Origin: Basidiobolus meristosporus CBS 931.73 | Lineage: Eukaryota; Basidiobolomycota; Basidiobolomycetes; Basidiobolales; Basidiobolaceae | NCBI GenBank assembly: GCA_002104905.1 | Contig: MCFE01000053.1 | Location: 62,001-126,000, forward strand | Length of the DNA: 64,000 nt | Reading direction: 5' to 3' | In this document: positions 11,381 to 22,886 of the stretch, in pieces | Numbering within the stretch: position 1 is the first letter of the stretch | How the letters are laid out: every line of letters begins with the position of its first letter | Made by a program: the position numbers and the translations under genes | Notes under the pieces: generated by a model | Told to the model about the DNA's origin: nothing | Seen by the model: the letters and a program-made list of their open reading frames with translations, nothing else | Database searches by the model: none

Positions 11381-11640
11381 TAAGAAACCCCTTTACTCTA
11401 AAGACACCCCTATAGATACCCCTTTAGTCTAAAGACCCCTTTAGAGACCCCCTTAAGAAACCCCTTAACTCTAAAGAAGCCCCTTTAGGCACCCCTTTAG
11501 TGTAAAGTCCACTTTAGAGACCACTACAAGAAGCCCCTTTACTCTAAAGACACCCCTTTTGACACCCCTTTAGAGACTTCTACAACACCCCCTTTAGAGA
11601 CTTCTACAACACACCCCTTTAGGTTAAAGGGTAGTTCAGA
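11380..11640 (+). repeat. Irregular C-rich tandem repeat (CCCCTTTA-based)
   Basis: About 260 bp built from repeats of CCCCTTTAG or CCCCTTTA alternating with CTCTAAAGA and AGAGACTTCTACAACAC. The unit is degenerate and variable in length. The last part has two clear copies of CCCTTTAGAGACTTCTACAACA. No gene overlaps it. Confidence 0.7.
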
Positions 11641-12790
11641 ATTTCATATTAGTAGATATTTTCTCAGAGAGGAAAGTGACTTCCAAATAAGGAAAAGCTA
11701 CTATAGAAGTAAATAAGCCCATTAGTCAACGGAAGGTCAGAACACTGCTGTAGAAGTGAGAAACACTGCCTATAGTATATTTTGAGCCTGAGACTGAGTA
11801 TATTAGTGAAAGTTATATCTTCTATTAGCATATCAAACTCCCAATAAACTAGTTCAGTATTAGCATATTGAAAGTTGTTGTATATTGATGATAAGCCTCT
11901 ACATTGTAGAACAAGCCCCAAACTAATCATACTACAACACAACAGAAGCACAGTCAGTTGAGCTGCACACCAGTGAGGTAGATGAGTTTGCAGAGAAAGG
12001 CCATTTATCTACCACAGCATTCATGTCCTCCATTACTGTTAAGTGGAGAACCAATCAACTGACAAAGCAACAACATCATGAACTCAAAAGTCATTTCAAT
12101 GCCTTCAGTGGAATCTTGGAACATTATTAGGCACACCAAGAGGATTCAGCACTTCTTCAAGAGCAGTGCCTAAGAAAATGCACTTGAATATTGCAAGTAT
12201 TTTTTGCAAAGACTGGCAGATGAGGTGCTATACCTTTCAGTGCCAGCTGAAGACCTGGATGTATGGGGACCAGTCAATGAATAGTGGCATAAAGCAATAG
12301 GGTTCCTGCTAAAGTCATGGAAACTAAGTGTCACAGCAGAAACACTTATTGAGTGGTGGATTTTAATGGATTTATTAGTTTGTGTGGTGTTGGGCTTAAT
12401 GTTAGTATAGGGTTTAGGGACTTATATAGGTCAATAAATTGGCAATTGAGGCACAACTGAGGTTTCAATGAAAAATATCCATTTGCATGCATGAAAAGTA
12501 AGAGGAACAGTTGAATCAGGAAGTAAGGATTGTGAATGAGAGGCAATAGCCAATCAATGCATGCAAACATAAGAGGTGATAGAGTATCCGGGATCAGAAA
12601 GTGAGAAAATTGGCAGAAAACTAATCATAAACCACTTTTGTATTGTTGTGATGAAAAAATTTGACCAAGTATTTATGAAATCTGGGCTGCAACTATTTTT
12701 TGACAGTCTCTACATGGTGTCCTGATGGTATAAATACATCATAGTCACAGGACTTTAAATTTGTGATGGCCTTTTGGCAGGATCATCAGA
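11641..12790. other. Intergenic/TE-like DNA, nothing recognised
   Basis: No domain seen. Bases 11990-12340 have a coding-like feel (short plus-strand frames interrupted by stops) but nothing identifiable. Confidence 0.3.
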
Positions 12791-13205
12791 ATAATTTTTC
12801 ATAGGGGCAGTTAGGAGCAGCAGCTTACAGAATAAGATCAATGGCCAGAGAAATAAGAACGTTGCTCAGAGGCTGGATGAGAGGATGGCTTGTATAAAGT
12901 AATTAGTATTGCAGGTAAAAAAAGCAGTATCTTTGCTGCAAAGAGCAAGCTCTAGTAGCATCAGGCCACAGACCAGAGTTGAGCCATTTCCAATGTAGCA
13001 GTAGAGGAAAATTGTACAGCCTTTAAAGCACAATAACAGAGCACAGATATAAAGCCTACAGAAAACATATTGCAGCATTGGAGACGGTGACTGTGATATA
13101 ATCCCAATACCAAAAACCCAGTGATATTATAGAGCTGTGAGGCCTTTGAGTGCATTGATGAAAAGTTTGCTAATATTCAAGAGGTTGTAAGATGTCTAGC
13201 ACCTC
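12790..13205 (+). repeat. Second copy of the unknown gene-like repeat
   Basis: Diverged copy of about 9530-9920 in the same orientation. It is immediately followed by a reversed copy of the ~390-bp repeat. Confidence 0.35.
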
Positions 13206-13244
13206 ATTACCTCAAGGTTGACATACCATGCTTTATGAAAGAAA

Positions 13245-13640
13245 CTTGGTCTCATCAGTAGATCAAATTTTTATTGGCTCTCTGGATCCCACAACAAGGC
13301 CATTGTAGTGCTGGCAGCTTAGAGTTATTGACCCTTTAAACAGTCTTCTGGCAGGATTGTCACTGCATTTTGCTGGTTTTACTGTAAAACAAAGTAATAA
13401 ACTTAACAGTGCTTAACCACTGATTTGACAAGACTTGCATGGAATTTTGATGGTCTTTATGTGGTCTAAAACTGGTCAAGCAGACCTAAACAGCCAAAAC
13501 GTCCAATTATATATGTGGCAAAAAACTTCATAGTTTTTGAATAGCATTGTAGTGGACCTCTGTTGGTATCAGAACAGCAGTAAGGTAGCCTACAGCTAGT
13601 CCTGTAGCATGCTATTATACCAATTTACAAGATAGTATTT
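13245..13640 (-). repeat. Unclassified ~390-bp repeat, copy 2 (inverted)
   Basis: The reverse complement aligns with 8268-8670: CTAGCTGTAGGCTACC, then ACCATCAAAATTCCATG, then CTCTAAGCTGCCAG in the same order. It is more diverged than the 28-kb copies. Confidence 0.45.
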
Positions 13641-13689
13641 ATTTTTTTACCTCCTCTTGCACTATTTCTATATTCTACTGTAGAGTTGC

Positions 13690-14440
13690 CCTTCCTCATT
13701 TGCTCACTCAATACTATCAGGGGCACTTCACACATGGTTCTAATTTAAGGAACTATAGCCTACTACTTACTAACCTCTACATATGTGCACACCTGCTGCA
13801 ACTGACATACTACTATCACATTAGCTTTGCAGCTTGCACTCAGTATCAATCAAGCGCAAACATAACAATATATAATGGCACATTATTAACAGCTAAGAAG
13901 CAAGGGCTACTTTGAAGGTATATATAAACATACCTTTGCTTTAGCACCTGATTGATTCTCATCAAACAAGTACTCTACCAGCAAATCCTGCTGGTCATTG
14001 ATTCTCATCAATCTGAGTCTGCCACCCATTTTATGGTATCAATGATGCATCTATTGCTGTTGTGTGAGGAGTTTATGACAGGATTTCAGTGGCTATATTA
14101 CAAACATAAAGCTGAATGCTTAGATCTCTGCTGCTACTGTATCCATTCAATACTCCATCTTGCATGAAGTGTGGAGAATATTGGGCCCTACTTCACCTTT
14201 TAAGAGTTTCCTATGGAGTGGATGTGTGGGAAGATAGATAGACAAGTCAAGTTGCAGGTACTGCCATATCCCAATCTGATCAAGAATACTACCTCCAAGT
14301 CCGACTGGATGTGATGAGTAGGCACATGGAGGACAGTCAGAAAGATTTGGAAAATACAGCAGACAGACATATTCATGGTGACACCTATGCCTATGACATT
14401 AGAAAGCTAAGCAGCCCCAATGCAAGGGTAATCAGTTAAG
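13690..14440 (+). pseudogene. Second decayed tnp2-like transposase copy
   Basis: Bases 13970-14050 match 430-490 and 14050-14440 match 1275-1670 of the first copy, including the codons for YCIHS.LHL and the segment around TCCTATGGAGTGGATGTGTGGG. Frameshifts and stops occur throughout. It continues without a clear break into the C-terminal-type segment at 14445. Confidence 0.5.
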
Positions 14441-14444
14441 TAAT

Positions 14445-15222
14445 TCAAATTTGGTTTGGGTGCAACAAGCAACTAATTTTTATCAGGAAAACTATACCAA
14501 CATATGCCAGATTTCTCATGGTCACAAGCCAGCTTCTACACCATTCAATAGGGAATTCACACAAACAAAAGCCAGAGTGCACCTAAAAGAGGGACTAGAA
14601 TCCAACAGGGAGAAGGAATATATTGTCTAAATACCAAGAAGCTCTTTGCAGACATTTGGGAGGTATTTATGGTAGAAGTGGCAATAACCAAGCATATATT
14701 TGCAAGATGTATATGTTACCAGCAGTACAAGGTACATGGCAACTTTGCAAGTATCACACTAAAAAGCCGTAAAGTTGAGGTGATAGAAGTATGTCAATTG
14801 TGGCAGGTGTGTGCGTTTGTACAGGTTAGTAAGCAGGAGGCCATAGTTTTTTTTGATTTGAACTATCTGTGGAATACCCAAGGTAGTAGTGGGTAAGAAA
14901 ATAAAAGGGACTAGAATCCAGCAGGGAGAAGGGATACATTGGCTCAATACAAAGAAGTTCTTTGCAGATATTCAGGAGGTATTCATGGCAGAAGTGGCAA
15001 CAACCAAACATATGTTTGCAAGATGTATATGTTACCAGCAGTATAAGGTATATGGCAACTTTGCAAGTATTACACTGAAAGGCTGTAAAGTTGAGGTGAT
15101 AGAAGTATATCAATTGTGGCAGTTGTGCATGGTTGTAGAGCTTAGTAAGCAGGAGGCCATAGTTTTTTTTGATACAAACTATATGTGGAATACCCAAGGT
15201 AGTAGTGGGTAAGAAAATAAAG
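14445..15222 (+). repeat. Transposase C-terminal segment with a 316-bp tandem duplication
   Basis: After a short lead (14445-14590), two tandem units of 316 bp (14591-14906 and 14907-15222) repeat from GGGACTAGAA to AAGAAAATAA. The second unit keeps an open frame of 107 codons (14889-15212) with the VEVIEV...VVELSKQEAIVFFD segment typical of the C-terminal end of tnp2-like transposases. The same segment occurs once more at 7220-7500. This completes the decayed element that starts at 13690. The Copia complex is inserted immediately to the right. Confidence 0.55.
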
Positions 15223-15242
15223 AGGGGTGATTCTGTTGAAAT

Positions 15243-15611
15243 TGTTGCAATTTAAGAAGTGATTTGGATATAAGGGACTTATCAAGAAGTAGTGATAATA
15301 GTTGAACTGTTGTTTATTCATAAAGAAGCTCAGTATTTATACCTTTGTAGAAGTAATACAGCTGCAATACTAAGTAGGGAGGGTTTCTCAATATTCAGGA
15401 GCATTCTGTAACAGTTTCAGGGTTAGTACATAATGTTTGGTAATACTGCTAATTTGATCCTGACTATAGGGGAATAATCATAAGATCATATATCTGGAGA
15501 AAGTGGCAAAGTTAAGGCAGTAAATGAGTCCTACAGTGACTAAGACTAGCCTAGAATTGTTAAGTAAATTTTTAGCTGCTGAATGATATCAAATAGTCCA
15601 ATATTTCAACA
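15243..15611 (-). repeat. 3' LTR of Copia element A
   Basis: 369 bp, plus-strand ends TGTTGCAATT and ATTTCAACA. It aligns over its full length with 19596-19964. Confidence 0.88.
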
Positions 15612-15873
15612 CTCCCCCTCAACTAAATAATTTCTTAATCCCAATTTCTCTCTAAGGATCTCAAACTGTGGCCTAGCTAGTGGTTTTGTCAATATGTCTG
15701 CCACCATTTTGTCAGTTGGGCAGTAAACCAGCTCCACTAAGTTATTTTCTACAGCTTCCCTCACAAAGTGATGCTGTATATCAATGTGCTTAGTTCTGGC
15801 ATGATTAGTAGGATTTTTAGCTTATGAAATATAACTTTGATTATCCTTGTAAATACATGTTGGTTCACCTGAA

Positions 15874-18575
15874 TTAACCTAAGTCTTTGAATAATTTTTG
15901 TAGCCATATAGTCTCCTTAGTTACTTGACATGCAGCCATACATTTGGCTTCAGTTGTAGATAGTGCCACAGTTGGTTGTTTCTTGCAATTCCAAGTAATA
16001 GCTGCACCAGCATAAAGAAATACATAGCCTGTGGTAGAGCATCTGTCAATCAGATCCCTACCCCAATCTGAATCACTATAACCAGCAAATTTTTGCCTAT
16101 TAGCTGCTCCAGAGTATTCCAGTACCATATTTATGGTACCTTGTGGATCTCTGAAAATCTGCTTAACTGCTGCAATTTGATCTGATCCATAATTCTGCAT
16201 GAATTGACTGACTATTCCAACTGCCACTGCAATATCTGGACATGTAGACACCATCAAGTACATTAGGCTACCAACCATTGATTGATAGGGAAAGTTTTGG
16301 TCCATATTTGAGCCATTTTCATATATAACTGGCTGAGATTTGCTTAATTTCAGGTTATTGTCCATAGGGGTTGCTGCAGGTTTGCAATTTTCCATTTTGA
16401 AGCGTCTAAGAATGTCCCTGATGTACTTAGACTGGTTCAGCACAATTTTCTGTGCAGGTATGTCAAATTTGACCTCAATTCCAATAAAATAGCTCCATTT
16501 TCAAGATCTTTCATCTCAAACTTGCTGAAGAGATCTGATTTTGTCTGTTTAAGTGCCTCTTGATCACTTGTAGCTATAATTAGGTTGTCCACATAAAGAA
16601 CTAGGATGATCACACCCTTTGTGAGCTGTTTCACATATATACTGTGATCTGCAGTGCTACGAGAGAACCCAATTTCCTCTAGATATGTGTCAATCTTGTT
16701 ATACCATGCTCTGGGTGCCTGCTTAAGCCCATACAACAATTTTCTAAGTTTGCACACCTTATGGGGGCTTTTTGGATTGGTAACACCTTCTGGTTGCTCC
16801 ATATATATGGTTTCTTGCAAATCCCCATTGAGAAAGGCTGTTTTGACATCCATTTGGTGTAGATCTAGACTGTGTACAGCTGCCAGGGCTAGAACTGTCC
16901 TAACAGAGTTAAACTTGGCAACCGGAGCAAATGTTTCCTTAAAGTCTAGTCCCTGGATCTGGGAATAGCCTTTAGCTACCAATCTAGCCTTGTACTTATC
17001 AACGGCACCATATGAGGTTATCTTGATCTTATAGACCCATCTACATCCTATTGGCTTTCTCCCATTTGGTAAATCTACCAGTTCCCACATTTTTGCCTTG
17101 ATCAGTGATTGGTACTCCTCCTGCATGGCTTGTTGCCACTTAGTAGCATCTGGACCTTGCATTGCCTGTTCCAGATTCTGAGGTTTGGCACATAAGGCAA
17201 GATAAGCTTCTTCATGATCATTATATGTCTTCCACCAGGATCCAGGGGCATTTCTTATTCTGGTGGATCTCCTAACTGGGATAATCTGTTCTGATCTGGA
17301 ACTGGTACAAGTATCTTCCATCTCTGGCTGGATTTGGTACGTATCTTCTTCATTTGTGTTGATTGCATCATCAGGCAGCTGGCCAATGATTTCTGTGGCT
17401 TTCTGATCTGAATTCTCCTCAAGTACAACATCCCTGCTCTTGATCAGCTTCTGAATTTCGCCATCGTACACTCTATACCCTTTAGTATCTCCACAATATC
17501 CTAGAAAGATCCCTGTTCTACTCTTTGGTTCCAACTTTGAGCGTTTTTTGTCAGGGATGTGATAAAAAACATCACTGCCAAAGATCCTGAGGTGCTGGAG
17601 GTCTGGTTTTTTGCCTGTATATGCTTCAAAGGGTGTAGAATCACATAGAGCTGTTGTTAGGCATCTGTTCTTGATGTACACTGTGGTAGCAACAGATTCA
17701 GCCCAAAACCTGTAGTCCATTCCCTTATCATGTAGCATAGATCTTCCCATCTCTACTATTGTTCTATTTGCACGTTCTGCTACTCCATTTTGCTGTAGAG
17801 TATGAGGAACTGTGGTCTGTTGAAGTATACCAGTAGACAAGCAGTATTTTGCAAACTCCTTTGAGCAGTATTCTCCTCCATTGTCACTTCGTAGTACCTT
17901 CAATTTATACCCAGATTGTGTTTCTGCCATGTTCTTGAAGTGCTTAAACGTCTCTAAAGCTTCATCCTTTGTTTTGAGGAAGTACACCCATGTATATCTT
18001 GTCTTGTCATCAATAAATGTCATAAAGTATCTCTTGGCTCCAAAGGACAGTATTCTCATGGGGCCACATATGTCTGAGTGTACAATAGCCAATATTTCGG
18101 TGGTGTTGATGCCTTCTGAGCTCTTGAAACGTTGCCTAGCTTGTTTGCCATATGAACAACCCCTACAAACATTCAATTTGATTGGAATTGAGTATTTTAG
18201 GCCCATAACAAGCTGATTTTTCACCAATTGGCTCATTTTCAGTTCCCCTAGGTGTCCTAGCCTCCTATGGCACATCTCCCAGTTGGTTTCATCAGTTTCA
18301 GCAATGTTGACATACTCAGGTACAAAGATCTTGCATTGTAACTTGTATATATTGTGATCTCTGATTCCCAAAGCTAATTTTTGTCCATTTTCACTCAATA
18401 TTGAGCAGCTCAGCTTAGTAAAGACAAATTTCAGTCCCTGAGTAGTTGCTTTACTGACTGAGAGTAGGTTCTTGGCTATTCCAGGTACATAGAGTACGTC
18501 AGTCAGTTTTGCTGCTGTTGCCCCTGAGTTATCACTCATATTTAGTTGTATAGACCCACTGGCGGTAGCTTCCAA
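15874..18575 (-). pseudogene. Copia element A integrase, reverse transcriptase and RNase H
   Basis: Two abutting minus-strand frames (16437-18575 and 15874-16443) differ by one frameshift. In order: the end of the protease/linker region (VLYVPGIAKNLLSVSKA), an integrase zinc motif (CHRRLGHL ... CRGCSYGKQ), an integrase core with HSDICGP, RSDNGGEY and QQNGVAERANR, then a reverse transcriptase starting GCRWVYKIK with the FNGDLQE-type block FLNGDL. The polymerase box reads YVDN instead of YVDD: the second catalytic Asp codon is AAC (16584-16586). The RNase H domain (GYSDSDWG ... STTEAKCMAA) is in the second frame. This order (integrase before polymerase) defines Ty1/Copia. The mutated polymerase box and the frameshift mean it is not active as written. 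Confidence 0.88.
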
Positions 18576-18593
18576 TGCAGAGTTATCTCCCAG

Positions 18594-18668
18594 ATAAACC
18601 TTACTTATGGGAATAGTCTTTAAGTTGCAATAAATAAACCTTACTTACGGGAATAGTCTTTAAGTTGC
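18594..18668 (-). repeat. 40-bp tandem duplication inside Copia A
   Basis: The stretch ATAAACCTTACTTA(T/C)GGGAAT... occurs at 18594-18628 and again at 18634-18668, an offset of 40 bases. Because 40 is not a multiple of three, it breaks the gag-protease frame from the integrase frame. Confidence 0.8.
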
Positions 18669-19559
18669 TGAACCAATCCTTTATACCACAAATATGCTGT
18701 GATGCTCCAGAGTCAATATACCATTCATTACTTTGGTTACTTGCACTCTCTTGTACAGTGACAAATAACTGTTCATCAGTAGTTATATGGTTTGCCTGCA
18801 CTAGTTTCTGTTTTTTGGCCGCTTGTTTCTTCTTGCATTCTCTTGCCCAGTGTCCTGGCTTCTTACAGTAGTTGCAGCAACCAGGTTTTCTTTGGTTTTG
18901 TTGCTTTCCCTTCTTTTCTGAGTGCCTTTCTGAGCTGAATAAAGCATCATCTTTGATTTTCTCTGCTTGATCATTACATCTGAGTTCTTCATGGAGAAGT
19001 CTTCCTTTGACATAGTCTAAAGTCAAATTGTCTTCTCTGCCTTCAAAGAAAGTATGAGTGGCTCATACTTGTCTGGTAGGCTGCAAAGCAGACAGAGTAT
19101 CTTTTCTTCATCATCTACACCAGCATTAATACTGTAAAGTTCTTCTTCAAGTGTCTCCATTTTGGTAATGAGTTGCAGCATGTCATCATCTGGCTTTTTT
19201 CTCATGTTGAAGAACTTTTGTTTCATATAAAGCTTGCTTGATACTGACTTTGCTCTAAAGATCTTCTCTAAGAATTCCCATGCTGCTTTGGCAGTATTTG
19301 AGGCATGGATTTGTCCAATGAAGGAGTCTTGCACATTGATGCATATTGCATTGAAGGCCTTTCTCTCCTTCTCTTGAAACTTTTCCACATCTTCTGCTGT
19401 TCCTTTGGGCTCAACTTCCTTTCCTGTTACTATGTTCCAAAGCTTTCTTTCCTCAAGGTGGATCTGCATCTTGATTCTCCAAAGTCTGTGGTTCTTCCCA
19501 TCAAACCTCTCCTTTACAGGGAAGATGTTGGTATTGCTTTGTTTGCTGGTAGAAGTCAT
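18601..19559 (-). pseudogene. Copia element A Gag and protease
   Basis: The Gag frame starts at 19559 and shifts near 19025 into a second frame that ends at 18601. Gag has the usual Copia order: an N-terminal 'FDGKNHRLWRIKMQIHL' block, central helices, then a CCX2CX4HX4C knuckle (CNYCKKPGHWARECKKK, about 18.85 kb). The protease core is WYIDSGASQHI (about 18.7 kb), with the catalytic DSG intact. The single frameshift near 19025 falls between Gag helices and the knuckle. It could be a lesion, because the corresponding region of the 23-kb copy (23058-23804) is open through the same point. Confidence 0.85.
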
Positions 19560-19580
19560 CTTGAGAATAGATTAAGGCAA

Positions 19581-19595
19581 TTGGGGCTCATAACC
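19581..19595 (-). promoter_or_regulatory. Primer-binding site, Copia A (initiator tRNA anticodon type)
   Basis: On the minus strand it reads GGTTATGAGCCCCAA, directly next to the 5' LTR. The complement, TTGGGGCTCATAACC, matches the anticodon stem-loop of eukaryotic initiator tRNA-Met (GGGCTCATAACCC), not a tRNA 3' end. This is the half-tRNA priming arrangement known from Drosophila copia and yeast Ty5. Confidence 0.7.
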
Positions 19596-19964
19596 TGTAG
19601 CAACTTAAGAAGTGATCTGGATATAAGGAACCTATCAGGAAATAGTGATAATAGTGGAACTGTTGGTTATTAATAAAGAAGCTCAGTATTTATACCTTTG
19701 TAGAAGTAATACAGCTGCAATATTAAGCAGGGAGGGTTTCTCAATATTCAGGAGCATTCTGTAACAGTTTCAGGGTTAGTACATAATGTTTGGTAATACT
19801 GCTAATTTGATCCTGACTATAGGGGAATAATCATAAGAGCATATATCTGGAGAAAGTAGAGAAGTTAAGGCAGTAAATGAGTCCTACAGTGACTAAGACT
19901 AGCCTAGAATTGTTAAGTAAATTTTTAGCTGCTGAATGATACCAAATAGTCCAATATTTCAACA
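19596..19964 (-). repeat. 5' LTR of Copia element A
   Basis: 369 bp, the same length as the partner at 15243-15611. AAAT follows at 19965-19968, matching AAAT at 15239-15242. Confidence 0.88.
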
Positions 19965-19968
19965 AAAT

Positions 19969-20328
19969 GTGGAACTATTTGGAATTATTCAGCAGCTAAA
20001 AATTTACTTAACAATTCTGGACTAGTCTTGGTCACTGTGGGACTAATTTACAACTCTAACTGTGCCACTTTCTTCAGATCTATGAATTTATGATTAGTCC
20101 CTTATAGTCAGGATCAAATTAGCACTATTACCAAACATTATGCACTAACCCTGAAACTGTTACAGAATGCTCCTGAATATTGTGAAACCCTCCTTACTTA
20201 GTGTTGCAGCTGTAATACTGCTACAAAGGTATAAATACTGAGCTTCTTTATTGATAACCAACAGTTCCACTATTATCACTATTTCCTGATAAGTTCCTTA
20301 TATCCAGATCACTTCTTAAGTTGCAACA
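19969..20328 (+). repeat. First LTR of the tandem Copia array (360-bp remainder)
   Basis: This is the rest of the LTR whose first nine bases, TGTTGAAAT, lie at 15234-15242 to the left of element A. It ends TTGCAACA, followed immediately by the primer site GGTTATGAGCCCCAA (20329-20343). Confidence 0.85.
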
Positions 20329-20364
20329 GGTTATGAGCCCCAATTGCCTTAATCTATTCCAATG

Positions 20365-22480
20365 ATGACTTCTACCAGCAAACAGACCAACACAGATATC
20401 TTCCCTGTAAAGGAGAGGTTTGATGGAAAGAACTACAGACTTTGGAGAATCAAGATGCAGATCCACCTTAAGGAAAGGAAGCTTTAGAATATAGTGACAG
20501 GAAAAGAACTTGAGCCCTAAGGAACAGCTGAAGAGGTGGAGAAGTTTCAAGAGAAGGAGACAAAGGCCTTTAATGCCATATGTATCAATGTGCAAGATTC
20601 TTTCATTGGACAAATCCATACCTCAAATACTGCCAAAGTAGCATGGGAATCCATAAAGAAGATCTTTAGGGCAAAGTCAGTAAATTGCAAAGCCACTGAA
20701 ATTATTGGCCAGCTGCCTGATGATGCAATCAACACTAATGAAGAAGATATGTACCAAATCCAGCCAGATACAAAAGATACTCCTACCAGCTCCAGATCAG
20801 AGCAGATTATCACAGTTAAGACATTTACCAGAATAAGAAAAGCCCCTGGATCCTGGAGGCATACATCCATTGATCATGAAGAAACCTATCTTGCCTTATG
20901 TGCCAAACCTCAGAATCTGGAACAGGCAATGAAAAGTCCAGAAGCTACTATGTGAAAACAAGCCATGCAGGAGGAGTACCAATCACTGATCAAGGCAAAA
21001 ACATGGGAACTGGTAGATTTACCAAATGGGGGAAAGCCAATAGGATGTAGATGGGTCTACAAGATCAAGATAACCGCAAATGGTGCCAGTAAAAAGTGCA
21101 AGGCTAGATTGGTGACTAAAGGCTATTCCCAGATCTGGGGACTAGACTTTAAGGAAACATTTGCGCTGGTTGCCAAGCTTAACTCTATTGGGACAGTTCT
21201 AGCCCTGGCAGCTGTACACAGTCTAGTTCTACACCAAATGGACTTCAAAACAGCCATTCTAAATGGGGATTTACAAGCAACTATATATATGGAGCAACCA
21301 GAAGGTTTACACCAATCCAAAAGACCCCCATAAGGTGTGCAAACCTAGAGAATTGTTGGATGGGCTTAAGCAGGCACCTAGGGAGTGGTATAACAAGATT
21401 GACACATATCTAGAGGAAATTAGGTTCTCTTGTAGCACTGCAGATCACAGTATATATGTGAAACAGCTCACAAAGGGTGTGATCATCCTAGTTCTTTATG
21501 TGGACGACCTAATTATAGCTACAAGTGACTAAGAGGCACTTAAACAGACAAAATCAGATCTCTTCAGCAAGTTTGAGATAAAAGATTTTGGAAATTGAGC
21601 TATCTTCTGGGAATCCAGGTCAAATTTGACATACCTACTCATGAAATTGTGCTGAATCAATCTAAGTACATCAGGGACATTCTTAGATGCTTCAAAATGG
21701 AAAATTGCAAACCTGCAGCTACCCCTATGGACAATAACCCAAAATTAAGCAAATCTCAGCCAGTTAGAGATGAAAACAGCTTAAATATGGACCAAAGCTT
21801 CCTCTATCAATCAATGGTTGGTAGCCTAATGTACTTGATGGTGTCTACATGTCCAGATATTGTGGTGGCAGTTGGAATAGTCAGTCAATTCATGCAGAAT
21901 TATGGATCAGATCAAATGGCAGCAGTTAGATGGATTTTCAGATATCTACAAGATATCATACATATGGTATTGAAATATTTGGGAGCAGCTAATAGGCAAA
22001 AAGTTAATGGTTACATTGATTCATATAGGGGAAGGGATCTGATTGACAGATGCTCTACCATAGGCTATGTATTTTTTTATGCTGGTGCAGCTATTACTTG
22101 GAATTGCAAGAAACAACCAACTGTGGCGCTATCTACAACTTAAGCCAAATGTATGGCTGCATGTCAAGCAACTAAGGAGGCTATATGGCTACAAAGATTA
22201 TTTAAAGACTTAGGTTTTAATTCAGATGAGCCAACATGTATTTACAAGGATAATCAAAGTTGTATTTCATAAGCTAAAAATCCTACTAATCATGCCAGAA
22301 CTAAGCACATTGATACACAGCATCACTTTGTGAGAGAAGCTGTAGAAAATAACTTAGTAGAGTTAGTGTACTGCCCAACTAACAAAAAGGTGGCAGATAT
22401 ATTGACTAAACCACTAGCTAGGCCTCAATTTGAGAATCTCAGGGAGGAATTAGGGTTAAGAAATTATTTAGTTGAGGGGG
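20365..22480 (+). pseudogene. Copia copy B, internally deleted gag-pol
   Basis: The Gag start is intact to about 20685, then the sequence jumps to the linker before reverse transcriptase (the CKATEIIGQLPDDAINTN segment). The Gag C-terminal part, protease and integrase are therefore deleted. Reverse transcriptase and RNase H follow in pieces (20965-21333, 21263-21532, 21595-22143) with stops and frameshifts. The polymerase box here is the intact YVDD (codons 21500-21508). RNase H shows VALSTT before a stop. The interior is about 2.15 kb against roughly 4 kb in element A, so it is a non-autonomous relic. Confidence 0.85.
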
Positions 22481-22482
22481 AG

Positions 22483-22850
22483 TGCTGAAATATTGGACTA
22501 TTTGGTATCATTCTGCAGCTAAGAATTTACTTGATAATTCTGGACTAGTCTTGGTCACTGTGAGGCTAATTTACAGCTCTAACTTTGCCACTTTCTTCAG
22601 ATCTATGATCTTATGATTATTCCACTATGGTCAGGATCAAATCAGCGCTAATACTAGCTATTATGTACTAACACTGAAACTGTTACAGAATGCTCCTGAA
22701 TATTGAGAAACCCTCATTACTTAATGTTACAGCTGTACTACTTCACAATGGTATAAATACTCAGCTTCTTTGTTAATAAACAACAGTTCAACTATTATCA
22801 CTATTTCCTGATAAGTTCCTTATATCCAGATCACTTCTTAAATTGCAATA
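22483..22850 (+). repeat. Middle LTR shared by Copia copies B and C
   Basis: 368 bp, beginning TGCTGAAATATTGG and ending AAATTGCAATA. It is preceded by the polypurine tract GAGGGGGAG and followed by the primer site GGTTATGAGCCCCAA (22851-22865), so it serves as the 3' LTR of B and the 5' LTR of C. Confidence 0.87.
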
Positions 22851-22886
22851 GGTTATGAGCCCCAATTGCCTTAATCTATTCAAAAG

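Larger units (their letters stand above)
15243..19964 (-). mobile_element. Copia element A, nested in the first LTR
   Basis: A 4722-bp minus-strand element with two 369-bp LTRs (15243-15611 and 19596-19964), each with perfect TGTTG...CAACA type ends at the outer borders or one change from them. It is flanked by AAAT on both sides (15239-15242 and 19965-19968). The interior carries gag-protease and integrase-reverse transcriptase-RNase H in separate frames. A polypurine tract (GAGGGGGAG on the minus strand) lies at the 3' LTR, and the primer site is adjacent to the 5' LTR. Confidence 0.9.

Noticed and set aside
11380-11640. Telomere-like repeat
   Set aside because: The CCCCTTTA words are irregular and do not form a TTAGGG-type array; the site is internal.
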